In this document: positions 1 to 7,839 of the stretch, one piece after another
Numbering within the stretch: the first letter of the stretch is position 1
Layout: each line of letters starts with the position of its first letter
Virus record (IMG/VR): IMGVR_UViG_3300021185_003607
Coordinates: 1-20,670 of that record
Reading direction: 5' to 3' (one strand)
DNA length: 20,670 nucleotides
DNA from: a virus
Program-made: the position numbers and the translations under genes
Notes under the pieces: generated by a model
The model's database searches: none
What the model was told of the DNA's origin: nothing
The model's input: only the letters and a program-made list of their open reading frames with translations

Positions 1-512
1 TTTATGCTAACAAACTTAGATTTTACATGTTTTGCTAAATACATTTTAACACATGGTGCAAAGAACTTTAGATTCGCAGCACTATTTAATATCTTATAGT
101 TTATTTGTAATTGTGTATTCTCATCGTATCTTTTATCTGATACAGTACTATAGAGAGCATCCATTAATTCTGCTCTCATCTTTGGTGGTAAGTAATGCAT
201 GTTCAAACCAAGTATACCACCTTTAACTTTATTTATTGGGAATATACATGGGAATGCGTCGTAATATGGTAAAGTAGCTTTATGCTTAGGATCGTATCTA
301 AAGAAATACATTGAACCGTATGGACTATCACCTCTGAGTTGAGAAACGTTTCTTCCTGGATCACTATTACCTACAAGCTCCTGTTCGGTAATCTTTTTAC
401 CTAATGCTTTAGTTGCTTGTCCGCGGTACCATTCACGAGCACTTTTTGTTCGAGCAGGAATTTGTCCTTGTCTTATACCCTTTGCGAGTATATCTGAAAA
501 CAGCTGTGCCAC
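1..512 (-). CDS. gp2-like DNA end protector (partial, 3' end outside window)
   Basis: The visible 170 codons begin with GTG directly after the gp4 stop codon, and the C-terminus lies beyond the left edge. The N-terminus (AQLFSDILAKGIRQGQIPAR) followed by a basic KSAREWYR stretch, and the later block YDPKHKATLPYYDAFPCIFP with LGLNMHYLPPKMRAELMDAL, resemble proteins annotated as DNA end protector in T4-like marine phages. In T4, gp2 binds the ends of packaged DNA and protects them from host RecBCD, and its gene lies next to gene 4, as here. GTG is the only sensible start: the preceding in-frame codon is the gp4 TAA, and the next in-frame ATG is far inside the conserved part. The family call comes from remembered motif similarity, so the function is probable rather than certain. 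Confidence 0.62.
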   Translation of the reverse strand, partial: MAQLFSDILAKGIRQGQIPARTKSAREWYRGQATKALGKKITEQELVGNSDPGRNVSQLRGDSPYGSMYFFRYDPKHKATLPYYDAFPCIFPINKVKGGILGLNMHYLPPKMRAELMDALYSTVSDKRYDENTQLQINYKILNSAANLKFFAPCVKMYLAKHVKSKFVSI

Positions 513-974
513 TTATCGTGCTCCTGGTATATGTTTTTCTGTCATAATTGTCCACAACCATCCACGGTCAGCGCAAAAGTTTTTTGCTGCTTTCCATTTT
601 GCTTCGTTGACTCCCCACTGTTTAACTTCATTTAAATATCTTCTCGAAACTCTGCCTGTCTTTGTTTTATTTTTATTCTTTATATCAGGTGGTCTACATT
701 GAGAGCTTGGTTTAATTTCAATCATAATCGTTTGAGGATTACCTTGACCATCTCTTTTATGTACTACCACATCAGGAAAATACCTATGTACCTTTCCGTC
801 TATCGGTGATCTATATGGAACAATGACTTCTTCTGATTGCCACCATATTACATCAGGATGAGAATCCATCCATTTAAATACCTTAAATTCCCACAAAGAC
901 CTATAAATAATTTTTGTAGGGTCACCTTTATACTTATCGGGACGTTTTGGTCTAAACTTACCCTTATATGCCAT
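513..974 (-). CDS. 4: Head completion protein gp4 (TnsA/PD-(D/E)XK nuclease-like)
   Basis: This 153-aa protein is about the length of T4 gp4 (150 aa). gp4 acts after packaging, before the head joins the tail, and T4-type gp4 has been described as a nuclease. The sequence supports a restriction-endonuclease-like fold: Glu29 in the RSLWEFKVFKWMD helix, Asp68 in YFPDVVV, and Glu86-x-Lys88 in IMIEIKP. These fit the E...D...ExK layout of TnsA-like nucleases, and the active site looks intact. The basic N-terminus (GKFRPKRPDKYKGDP) is typical of the family. The start ATG has GGAAAG about 8 nt upstream. It is divergent from the baseplate genes and is followed without a gap by the gp2-like gene, so the two are probably co-transcribed and translationally coupled. 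Confidence 0.9.
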   Translation of the reverse strand: MAYKGKFRPKRPDKYKGDPTKIIYRSLWEFKVFKWMDSHPDVIWWQSEEVIVPYRSPIDGKVHRYFPDVVVHKRDGQGNPQTIMIEIKPSSQCRPPDIKNKNKTKTGRVSRRYLNEVKQWGVNEAKWKAAKNFCADRGWLWTIMTEKHIPGAR

Positions 975-995
975 AATATACTTTCCGATTTTTGT

Positions 996-1003
996 TATAA
1001 ATA
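996..1003 (+). promoter_or_regulatory. T4-type late promoter -10 box (TATAAATA) for the baseplate operon
   Basis: This is an exact match to the T4 late promoter consensus TATAAATA, which is read by the gp55 sigma with the sliding clamp and needs no -35 element. It lies about 60 nt upstream of the gp48-like start, in the only gap before a run of about 12 kb of tightly packed plus-strand genes. It probably drives the run from gp48 to the gp7-position gene. The ribosome binding site AAGGA at 1051-1055 sits 8 nt before that ATG. Confidence 0.75.
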
Positions 1004-1022
1004 ATTACATTATCCGTATACA

Positions 1023-1030
1023 TATTTATT
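1023..1030 (-). promoter_or_regulatory. Possible late promoter -10 box (AATAAATA) for gp4/gp2
   Basis: Read on the minus strand this is AATAAATA, one mismatch from the T4 late consensus, about 50 nt upstream of the gp4 start. The same variant occurs at 13302-13309 ahead of the fibre gene. The box faces the plus-strand box at 996-1003, so the two start sites would nearly coincide. In such AT-rich DNA a seven-of-eight match can arise by chance, hence the moderate confidence. Confidence 0.45.
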
Positions 1031-1063
1031 AGAATTAGACGGAGACAGCAAAGGAAACTAAGA

Positions 1064-2092
1064 ATGGCAAGACCTAAAAACAGAAGCGGTGGCAAGCGAG
1101 ATCTAAGTGGGATCACTCGACACCATTTTCCTGCTGCACCATTTCCGCACGGGATTCAATTAATCTTTAAGAAATACGATTACTCTCAGCTCGTAACGCC
1201 AGATAGTACAGGAACCATTCCTAAAACACAATTTTCAAACGCACAAGAAACTGGCCAATGCGTTGTTGAATTACCAATGCCAAAATCATTAACAGACGCA
1301 ACAGGCATTAGTGTTAATTCTATGGAAAAGACATTTATTGAAAGTTTCATTGTTGATACTCTTGCACCTGTATTTTCATCAGAAGGTGGTGGTTTAGGTG
1401 GAGTTGCTGGTAACCTATTTAGTATGGGAGAATCAGGAGTAAAAGGAATTGCCGACTTTTTAACTCAAGAATCAAATAATGCAAATAGTCAAAATGCAGA
1501 ACTTGCAGCACAAGGATCAAGAGTGTTATCATTTCTTATGAGTAATACTTTAAATAGTTTCTCTCCAGGTTTAGGTAAAGCAATGGGTGCTTCAAGAGGT
1601 ACCGCAATTAATCCACAGGCTACTCTTTCTTTTGAAGGTGTTAACTTAAGATCGTTTTCATTAGATTGGACATTATATCCTGAGAGTAAACAAGAAGCAG
1701 AAGATATTCGATTAATTATAAGAGCACTTAAGAGTCAAGTATTACCACACGTTCAATCAGTAACAGGAGATCTTACAAATGAATCCGGAAATGTTGCTGG
1801 TAATAACGGCGTATTTACTGCATCACTTAGTAGAGCATTTTTAACATACCCCGCAGTTGTAAGTATTAATCTGTTAGGTATTCAAGAAAATCATTTTGTA
1901 AAATTTAAACCTTGTATGTGTAGTAGTATAAATGTTGATTATGGAGCAAGTGGTGAAATTGTGATTGCCGAAGGCGGTGTACCACAAGGAGTTAAATTAT
2001 CAATGGAGTTTAAAGAACTTGAAATACAAACAGCCGAAGATTACAGTGATAATGTTGAATCTAATTCGGGTAGTGAAGAGGGAGAAGGATAA
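1064..2092 (+). CDS. 48: Baseplate tail-tube cap/initiator protein, gp48-like
   Basis: The 342-aa protein is close to the size of T4 gp48 (about 364 aa), which sits on the hub dome and starts or caps the tail tube. Its second half (about residues 185-325) has the look of a tube-protein fold: LSFEGVNLRSFSLDWTLYPE, then a helix EAEDIRLIIRALKSQVLPH, and a terminal strand block GVKLSMEFKELEIQTAEDY. This strand-helix-strand pattern is typical of gp19-related tube and initiator proteins. Residues 100-180 are Gly/Ser/Asn-rich and probably a flexible insertion. The C-terminus is acidic. It lacks the features I associate with T4 gp54, so gp48 is preferred, although one protein may serve both roles in this phage. 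Its stop overlaps the gp53 start by one base (TAATG). Confidence 0.72.
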   Translation: MARPKNRSGGKRDLSGITRHHFPAAPFPHGIQLIFKKYDYSQLVTPDSTGTIPKTQFSNAQETGQCVVELPMPKSLTDATGISVNSMEKTFIESFIVDTLAPVFSSEGGGLGGVAGNLFSMGESGVKGIADFLTQESNNANSQNAELAAQGSRVLSFLMSNTLNSFSPGLGKAMGASRGTAINPQATLSFEGVNLRSFSLDWTLYPESKQEAEDIRLIIRALKSQVLPHVQSVTGDLTNESGNVAGNNGVFTASLSRAFLTYPAVVSINLLGIQENHFVKFKPCMCSSINVDYGASGEIVIAEGGVPQGVKLSMEFKELEIQTAEDYSDNVESNSGSEEGEG

Positions 2093-2472
2093 TGGCAACT
2101 AAATATTTTCAACATTTCCCGGTCATAGAATATCAAGGAAGAAAAGTTAGAGATATATCTCGACGAGCGTCGTTCGCAAGATCACTCGCAAATAATCCAT
2201 TTGTTTATTATTCTTATACCGTTTCTGAAGGTGAAAGAGCAGAAGACATTGCATTGGACTATTATGGATCAGTTGATTATGTTTGGTTAGTTTATATGGC
2301 AAATAATATCATAGACCCATATTATGAATGGCCAATGGATGGTCAAACATTTAATGATTATTTAGTTAACAAGTATCAAGATCAGTCAGGTAGAATTGGT
2401 GAAGACGTTATTGATTGGACCAAAGATACAACAATTGATGAAAATATTATATACTATGTTAAAACAGTTTAG
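2092..2472 (+). CDS. 53: Baseplate wedge protein gp53
   Basis: gp53 joins adjacent wedges and binds the hub during baseplate assembly. The 126-aa protein matches the N-terminal, LysM-like half of the family: residues 42-83 contain YTVSEGERAEDIALDYYGS, then VDYVWLVYMANNIIDPYYEW, the usual gp53 signature. T4 gp53 is longer (about 196 aa), so this is a short form lacking most of the C-terminal part. The N-terminal FQHFPVIEYQGRKVRDISRR is also typical. It starts within the TAATG overlap with the gp48-like gene, indicating translational coupling. Confidence 0.85.
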   Translation: MATKYFQHFPVIEYQGRKVRDISRRASFARSLANNPFVYYSYTVSEGERAEDIALDYYGSVDYVWLVYMANNIIDPYYEWPMDGQTFNDYLVNKYQDQSGRIGEDVIDWTKDTTIDENIIYYVKTV

Positions 2473-2482
2473 GAAATAAAAA

Positions 2483-2740
2483 ATGGCAGTCGACAATATA
2501 GTCTTAGCACCAGAATCATTTAGAACGATATATCTTCGTAGAGAGGATCGTGTTATCTTGCGTACTGAAAGAGGTCAAAAGATAATCGTAAAAAGAATTA
2601 TTCCTGATGATTGGGTTCCTTATCGTATCTTTGAATATGAAACACAAATCAATGATAATAAGAAAGAAATCTTTTTATTCGATAATTCATATCTTAATCA
2701 ATTAACAAGCGAATTTAAAAACACGATAAGTACTGAATAA
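2483..2740 (+). CDS. Small unknown protein in the baseplate operon (85 aa)
   Basis: I do not recognise this protein. It is charged, with a central strand-rich segment (FRTIYLRREDRVILRTERGQ, then KIIVKRIIP) followed by DDWVPYRIFEYETQI, and has no signal peptide, membrane segment or metal motif. It starts 10 nt after gp53 with an A-rich leader (TAGGAAATAAAAA) supplying AGGA, and ends one base before the gp27-like start. The tight spacing in a baseplate operon makes it a likely small structural or assembly factor of the hub. Codon use looks like that of its neighbours. Confidence 0.75.
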   Translation: MAVDNIVLAPESFRTIYLRREDRVILRTERGQKIIVKRIIPDDWVPYRIFEYETQINDNKKEIFLFDNSYLNQLTSEFKNTISTE

Positions 2741-2741
2741 T

Positions 2742-4136
2742 ATGGCTGATTCATTTAATCCATCACTTTGCACTATTGAAAAAGCTACGGTAAGATCAGT
2801 AGATGGTAGAGAGCAAGATATCACTCCGCTAATTTATGGATTTAATATTGTTTCATCTATTTACGAATCAAGCATATCGGCAAACCTTAGGTGTTATGAT
2901 TCTGTTGGTACGTTACACAAATTTCCATTAAGAGCAGAAGAAGAATTAGATTTAGAATTAAAAGGCCATGATTTACAAACATCAATGGTAATACAAGCTC
3001 AAATTATTAAAATTAATAATGTTTCTAAAAACGAACAAGGTGATGGTTATTATTACACATTACATTTTGTAACTAGGACAACATTTAGAGCAGGCATACA
3101 AAGTATTATTACTGCATTCAATAATAAGACAGCATCTTTTTGTGCAAAAGAATTACTTAAAAAATATTATAATTCAAATAAGGAATTAGTAGAAAGTAAT
3201 TCTAATTTAAAAGAATTTATGCCTGAAGGATCTACCAAATATAAATTGAGTTCAAATAAAGGAAGAAATTTTTATATTGAAGACTCTGATGGACAGATGA
3301 GAACAATTATACCTGATTATACACCAGCACAAGCAATGAACTTTTTAGCAGCAAAGGCAAAAGCAAAATCACTTTCACCTTCAAGTTTATTTAGATTCTT
3401 TGAAACGTTTAATGGTTACTATTGGGTAACAGACGAATGGATGCTTAAGTTAGGGGCAGCAAATCCTACTCATACTAAAGATCTTTATTATATGAGCTTC
3501 GCAGAAAATCATCCAGAATATGCAGACCGAATAGTAAGACATGTTAAAGCTTTAGAAAATACAAGTCATGTTGATACAGGACAAGATCTTGACAGTGGAG
3601 CCTATAAGAATACTGTTATGGAAGTAGACTTCGTAAATCATACAAGAAAGTATTTTAATTACGAATACGGAGAAGCAAAAAAGAAATACATAAGTATGTC
3701 TGGTTCTCCAAAAACTTCAAATGTAGGTGCAGTACATTCAGATAAGTTTCTTAAAGAAGTATTTAAAGACGAAAATAAAAACGCAAAGCAATATGTTGTG
3801 TATAGAGATTGGCAAGCTGATGGTGTAGCATCAGTACCAGGACAAACAGTTCGACCTCAACAAAATATGGTTGAGATTATACAAAACAGAGTTGCATACA
3901 ATCATCATTTAAATAACTCTAAAGTAAATATAGAACTTGAAGGCAGAATAGATTTAATGCCAGGTGATTTAATTAATTTAATAACTCAAGAACCTAATAT
4001 TGAATTAGAGAATAAAAGAAACGAAAGATATAGTGGTAAGTATTTAATTTCAATGGTTAATCATAACATGGATCAAAATGTTTTAACCACACAAGTTGAA
4101 ATGATGAAATATGGTTTTCAGAAAGGTGATGTATGA
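2742..4136 (+). CDS. 27: Baseplate central hub protein, gp27-like
   Basis: gp27 forms the trimeric torus of the hub that connects the gp5 spike to the tail tube; its fold is shared with gpD of P2 and the first part of VgrG. The 464-aa protein is somewhat longer than T4 gp27 (391 aa). Supporting blocks are the opening beta domain with IYGFNIVSSIYESSISANLR (32-50) and LELKGHD, the helix-rich middle with PAQAMNFLAAKAKA and LFRFFETFNGYYWVTDEW (195-233), and the closing barrel with RIDLMPGDLINL (406-417) and YSGKYLISMVNHNM. The next gene encodes the gp5-like partner and overlaps it by ATGA, which suits equimolar production. There is only a weak Shine-Dalgarno, so translation probably depends on coupling to the 85-aa gene. 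Confidence 0.82.
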   Translation: MADSFNPSLCTIEKATVRSVDGREQDITPLIYGFNIVSSIYESSISANLRCYDSVGTLHKFPLRAEEELDLELKGHDLQTSMVIQAQIIKINNVSKNEQGDGYYYTLHFVTRTTFRAGIQSIITAFNNKTASFCAKELLKKYYNSNKELVESNSNLKEFMPEGSTKYKLSSNKGRNFYIEDSDGQMRTIIPDYTPAQAMNFLAAKAKAKSLSPSSLFRFFETFNGYYWVTDEWMLKLGAANPTHTKDLYYMSFAENHPEYADRIVRHVKALENTSHVDTGQDLDSGAYKNTVMEVDFVNHTRKYFNYEYGEAKKKYISMSGSPKTSNVGAVHSDKFLKEVFKDENKNAKQYVVYRDWQADGVASVPGQTVRPQQNMVEIIQNRVAYNHHLNNSKVNIELEGRIDLMPGDLINLITQEPNIELENKRNERYSGKYLISMVNHNMDQNVLTTQVEMMKYGFQKGDV

Positions 4137-5869
4137 TTGATGGTTCAGGAATAAGTAATCCGTTTTTCTTTATTGGTATTGTTGAAAGCAATAACGATAA
4201 GACACACGAAGGTCGAGTGAGAGTTCGAGCCTTTGGCGTACACGGAACAAATAAAGAAATTGCTTCTACAGATTTACCTTGGGCTATTTGTGCTTCAGGT
4301 AATTACGATCCAAACAATCCACCTCCTCCATTAAATTCATATGTATATGGAATGTTCCTTGATGGAAGAATGGCTCAGCATCCTGTCATACTAGGATTAT
4401 TGCCTGGTATGTATAACACAGAATCAAATCCAACAAAAGATGGTGAAGGTGTTATCGCAGAAAAGAATGGTGAATTATTAGCAAGAGGTTATAATCCAAA
4501 TGATTTCAACGCGGGAGGCGGTCCTGATAGATTAGCTCGTGGTGAATTATTAAACGAAACATACTTATTACAACAAGCAGCCAATAGAGTACACGATCAA
4601 AAGATTGCTGATATGGATGAAACGTGGTCTGAACCACCACCGGCTTACGCAGCAAAATATCCATATAACAGAGTAATTAAAACAGGAAAGCATTCAATTG
4701 AAATAGATGATTCTCCTGGTGCAGAAAGAATTCAAATTACTCATGACTCAGGTGCATATATTCAAATAGATTCTAAAGGTACTGTTTCAGAAAGAGCTGA
4801 AGCAGATCGTTATGAAATTAATATTGGAACAAAACATGAATCATCAGGACATAGTGTAGTTACCATTAACGGTAATTCTCATGTTTATGTTAAAGGAAAT
4901 AAAACAGAAGAAGTAGAAGGTGATTATAAATTACTTGTACATGGTCATACGGAAATTGCTTCAGGTGCTTCGTTAAATTTAAATGGTAGTGATCAAACAA
5001 ATTTAAGAGGATCGGAAGTTAAGTTAGAAGCCAATGCAGGTATTATGACTCTGTTTGGTAAAAAAGAAATACAGTTTGAATCTGTTAACCAATTAAACTT
5101 CGTTGCCAAGAATATTAAAAATACAGCATTAAATACTTACGATGTATTCTCAACCAAAGCAATTAAGTTATCTACTCCAGGTGATATACATAACGCTGCT
5201 TCAAATATTATTAACCTAGCAAGTGGTTTAATACCTCCTACATTATTAACAGGAACATCAGTACCTACACCAGGATGGAGTTTAACGACGCCATCAATGA
5301 ATATTGCTTCAGTATTGACTTCTCATATTGGAATATTCAATGCGACTGCTCTTAATGCAGGTATAATTACTGCAAGCAGTGTTGTGAATACTCCATCGGT
5401 TATTGCTACTTCGGTCGCGGCAACAAGAGGTGACTTTACAACATTAGGTGCACCATTACCAGCAGGTCCTGTATCTTATAATGGAGCATACAGTGTACCA
5501 GTTGCTGCAGTTTCAATACCAAGTATACCTGTTTTATTACCTCCTGCTATTTCCGCACCTGTCGTTGCTCCTTTACCAGGCATTACTTCAGGTTGGGCAT
5601 ATCCTACAGGTAATAGTCCAGAATTTATTACGAAGGTACTTAATCCTGTTAATGCGTTCCTTGCTATTGTTGCTGACTTTGCACCACTAGGACTTGGAGC
5701 TTGGGGTATGAATCTAATTAAAATGCCAGAACCACCTAAGAAGTCAACTTCTATTGTTCCTCGTGGTTATTTTGCGATGGGTTATTCTGGTGGTTATATT
5801 TCAGCTCTCGATGATTCTGCTAAAGATCAAACGAAAAAGTTAACAAGAAGAGGTAGAAGAAATGTCTGA
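4133..5869 (+). CDS. 5: Baseplate hub spike, gp5/VgrG-like, without lysozyme domain
   Basis: The N-terminal OB-fold spans about residues 10-95 (FFFIGIVESNNDKTHEGRVR, VRAFGVHG, LPWAICASG, QHPVILGLLPG), as in T4 gp5. A VgrG-like segment follows at 180-217 (KTGKHSIEIDDSPGAERIQI, then THDSGAYIQID), leading into a beta-helix-like repetitive region to about 365. T4 gp5 carries a lysozyme between OB-fold and helix; here only about 80 residues of Asn/Gly- and charge-rich linker (97-175) are present, with no lysozyme signature. The C-terminal 210 residues are unusual: Val/Ala/Ile/Pro-rich and hydrophobic (for instance 455-483), then Gly/Tyr-rich, ending in a basic tail TKKLTRRGRRNV. It overlaps gp27 by four bases and the M15 gene by eight. 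Confidence 0.85.
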   Translation: MIDGSGISNPFFFIGIVESNNDKTHEGRVRVRAFGVHGTNKEIASTDLPWAICASGNYDPNNPPPPLNSYVYGMFLDGRMAQHPVILGLLPGMYNTESNPTKDGEGVIAEKNGELLARGYNPNDFNAGGGPDRLARGELLNETYLLQQAANRVHDQKIADMDETWSEPPPAYAAKYPYNRVIKTGKHSIEIDDSPGAERIQITHDSGAYIQIDSKGTVSERAEADRYEINIGTKHESSGHSVVTINGNSHVYVKGNKTEEVEGDYKLLVHGHTEIASGASLNLNGSDQTNLRGSEVKLEANAGIMTLFGKKEIQFESVNQLNFVAKNIKNTALNTYDVFSTKAIKLSTPGDIHNAASNIINLASGLIPPTLLTGTSVPTPGWSLTTPSMNIASVLTSHIGIFNATALNAGIITASSVVNTPSVIATSVAATRGDFTTLGAPLPAGPVSYNGAYSVPVAAVSIPSIPVLLPPAISAPVVAPLPGITSGWAYPTGNSPEFITKVLNPVNAFLAIVADFAPLGLGAWGMNLIKMPEPPKKSTSIVPRGYFAMGYSGGYISALDDSAKDQTKKLTRRGRRNV

Positions 5870-7418
5870 TCCATGCGTTGATCCTAATGATCAGATAACT
5901 CAGAATACCTTATCTATCGGTGCAAGACCTGTCACTGATGGTTTAGGAAGATATACTCTTGCGCAGATTGATGTTGTTACTTCAGAAATTGCGGAAAGTA
6001 TTGTAAGAGATGCAGAAAACAATCCACTCAGTAGAGCAGTAAACAAATACGGTAATGGGATATATGCGGCGACAAGTTATCTAAACGGCTTACTAAGACA
6101 ACAAATTGGTTCCCTTGATAATTACCCAGATCTATCAGATAGGTGGGAACGCGGTGATATATCAAACCTGGAGGTTGCTGATTTTATTCAAGCATATAAT
6201 TATACTCCTGCCAATTTATTAACTGATAATGATGCTCCTAAGTTAGCAAGAAACCTTGATGCATATTATAAGAATGATTTCAATACATCTATCTTAGGTG
6301 GCTTTTGTGATAAGTTTGATTCGTTCTTTGCTTCAGTAGATGCTTTCTTTGATTTAATTGGAGTGGTTGAAGGTATTATAGCCGATGCTTTAGAAATCGT
6401 TGGTAAGATTCAGAGAGGATATGATGGAATTAAAGATCTTACAGTTCAGCAATTAATTGATAATTTAATTAAATCCATTAAAGGAAGAATTACAGATGTC
6501 ATAGATCGAGTATTTAATGAAGTACAAGATATGATAGAAAACTTTGATCCTTCTGCGTTGACCGAAGAAGCTGAAACATTTGTAAATAAGAATGTTGTAA
6601 AAGGTATTATGACAACAAGAGAACAAATGTGCGCATTCTTTACAGAAGAGAACAAGAAAGGAATTAAGGATAAAGTAAAAGGTTTAATTGATTACGCAAT
6701 AGCCGCGTTTGAATCACCAGGTATTGAAGAGATTCAATATATCATTTCTCGTATCTGTGCACTTGCTGGAAGTATTGAAGCATTAATACGTGATATCAAT
6801 AAACCACTTGATGATTATACGAGAAGGTATGCCACAATCGTAGATCGTCTTAAAAATATTTCAAGAATTAACGAATCATCAGCAATACGAGCAGGTGGCA
6901 TCAGGTATTCTCCAACAACTAGGAAAGAGGTAATAAATAGATTACAAGGTAGATGGACTTCTCCTGGTGGTAACGAACAAACTGATACAGGTAATTTACC
7001 TAAAAATGTTAAACCAATTACTGCCAAGGATTATAAAGAGTTACCAAGATGCGGGCATGTATTTGCCGGGTCATCAGATGTATTTAAAGTTGAAGGTGAT
7101 TCGTTTGATGAAAAAGAAGGTATAGGTATATACGCATACACAAGAGTTGATCTTGATGTTAAAGTATATTTAAAAAGGTTACAAGAATCAACGAATAAAG
7201 AAAAGCCTTTAACAATAGTCGAAGGTTGGGTTAGCAAAGCTTACAATAAAGAAGCAGACGGCCCAGAAGATAATTCACATTTAAGTGGTTTGGTTGTAGA
7301 CATTAAGAAGGATATGGAAGATCCTGCTAAGTTTATCGAAAACGCTTTAAAGGGTGGATTTAAATACGTTAAAGAATATGACGATAAGATTCATTTAGAC
7401 ATAAGAGAAATACTATAA
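5862..7418 (+). CDS. Hub-associated protein with C-terminal M15-type (D,D-peptidase-like) domain
   Basis: Residues 1-350 are mostly helical and not recognised; 150-330 holds long amphipathic helices that could pack in the hub. Residues about 425-516 look like a zinc peptidase of the M15/hedgehog-DD-peptidase group: KPLTIVEGWVSKAYN corresponds to the family's vtSGyRs-ayN block, SHLSGLVVDI gives ligands His473 and Asp480 with Gly476, and KIHLDIRE supplies His511. GFKYVKEYDDKIHLDIR fits the closing block of the M15_3 subfamily. Such enzymes cut peptide stems of peptidoglycan. Because the adjacent gp5-like protein lacks a lysozyme domain, this is a candidate tail-borne peptidoglycan hydrolase used at entry. 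The start has AGAGG upstream and overlaps gp5 by eight bases; the stop overlaps gp25 by one base. Confidence 0.8.
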   Translation: MSDPCVDPNDQITQNTLSIGARPVTDGLGRYTLAQIDVVTSEIAESIVRDAENNPLSRAVNKYGNGIYAATSYLNGLLRQQIGSLDNYPDLSDRWERGDISNLEVADFIQAYNYTPANLLTDNDAPKLARNLDAYYKNDFNTSILGGFCDKFDSFFASVDAFFDLIGVVEGIIADALEIVGKIQRGYDGIKDLTVQQLIDNLIKSIKGRITDVIDRVFNEVQDMIENFDPSALTEEAETFVNKNVVKGIMTTREQMCAFFTEENKKGIKDKVKGLIDYAIAAFESPGIEEIQYIISRICALAGSIEALIRDINKPLDDYTRRYATIVDRLKNISRINESSAIRAGGIRYSPTTRKEVINRLQGRWTSPGGNEQTDTGNLPKNVKPITAKDYKELPRCGHVFAGSSDVFKVEGDSFDEKEGIGIYAYTRVDLDVKVYLKRLQESTNKEKPLTIVEGWVSKAYNKEADGPEDNSHLSGLVVDIKKDMEDPAKFIENALKGGFKYVKEYDDKIHLDIREIL

Positions 7419-7837
7419 TGGCAATAGCAGATTACATTTCACCAGTAAGGAAAAAGATTAGTTTAAATTCTGATTTTAGAAAGAATCTACTTATTAGTCC
7501 AGTGTCAAAAGATTTAGCATTACTTAAAGATGAAGACTCAGTCAAAGAATCAATTAAGAACCTTATATTAACAGATCGCGGTGAAAGATTAATGCAACCT
7601 TATATAGGTGGTAATATTCGAGCGATGTTATTTGAAAATTTAACGCCCGGTACATTAAAATTAATAGAAGACAGAGTTACTTCAACAATTCAGACATACG
7701 AACCAAGAGCTGAGCTTATTAACGTTTCAGTAAGTTCAGATCCTGATAATGGTGAAGTATATGTTGGTATTACTTTTTATGTAAGACAGGTAGAACAGCC
7801 AATACAGTTAGATGTTGTATTACAAAGGAATAGATAG
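7418..7837 (+). CDS. 25: Baseplate wedge protein gp25
   Basis: gp25 is part of the wedge core that links baseplate to sheath and is among the most conserved proteins of contractile injection systems. The 139-aa protein matches T4 gp25 (132 aa) in length and signatures: SVKESIKNLILTDRGERLMQ (41-60), PYIGGNIRAMLFE, and the diagnostic EPR motif at 95-97 within QTYEPRAELINV, followed by terminal strands VYVGITFYVR. The start overlaps the M15 stop (TAATG), and gp6 follows after two bases, the usual gp25-gp6 neighbourhood. Confidence 0.95.
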   Translation: MAIADYISPVRKKISLNSDFRKNLLISPVSKDLALLKDEDSVKESIKNLILTDRGERLMQPYIGGNIRAMLFENLTPGTLKLIEDRVTSTIQTYEPRAELINVSVSSDPDNGEVYVGITFYVRQVEQPIQLDVVLQRNR

Positions 7838-7839
7838 AG

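Noticed and set aside
902-909. Plus-strand TATAAATA inside gp4, antisense to it.
   Set aside because: It falls in conserved gp4 coding sequence (codons of the IIYRS block) and a better placed box exists at 996. It could give extra read-in to gp48 but chance is as likely in this AT-rich DNA.
5448-5690. An overlapping open frame of 80 codons in gp5.
   Set aside because: Leucine/tyrosine-rich shadow of the low-complexity gp5 C-terminus, no ribosome site, and no reason to prefer it over the real frame.
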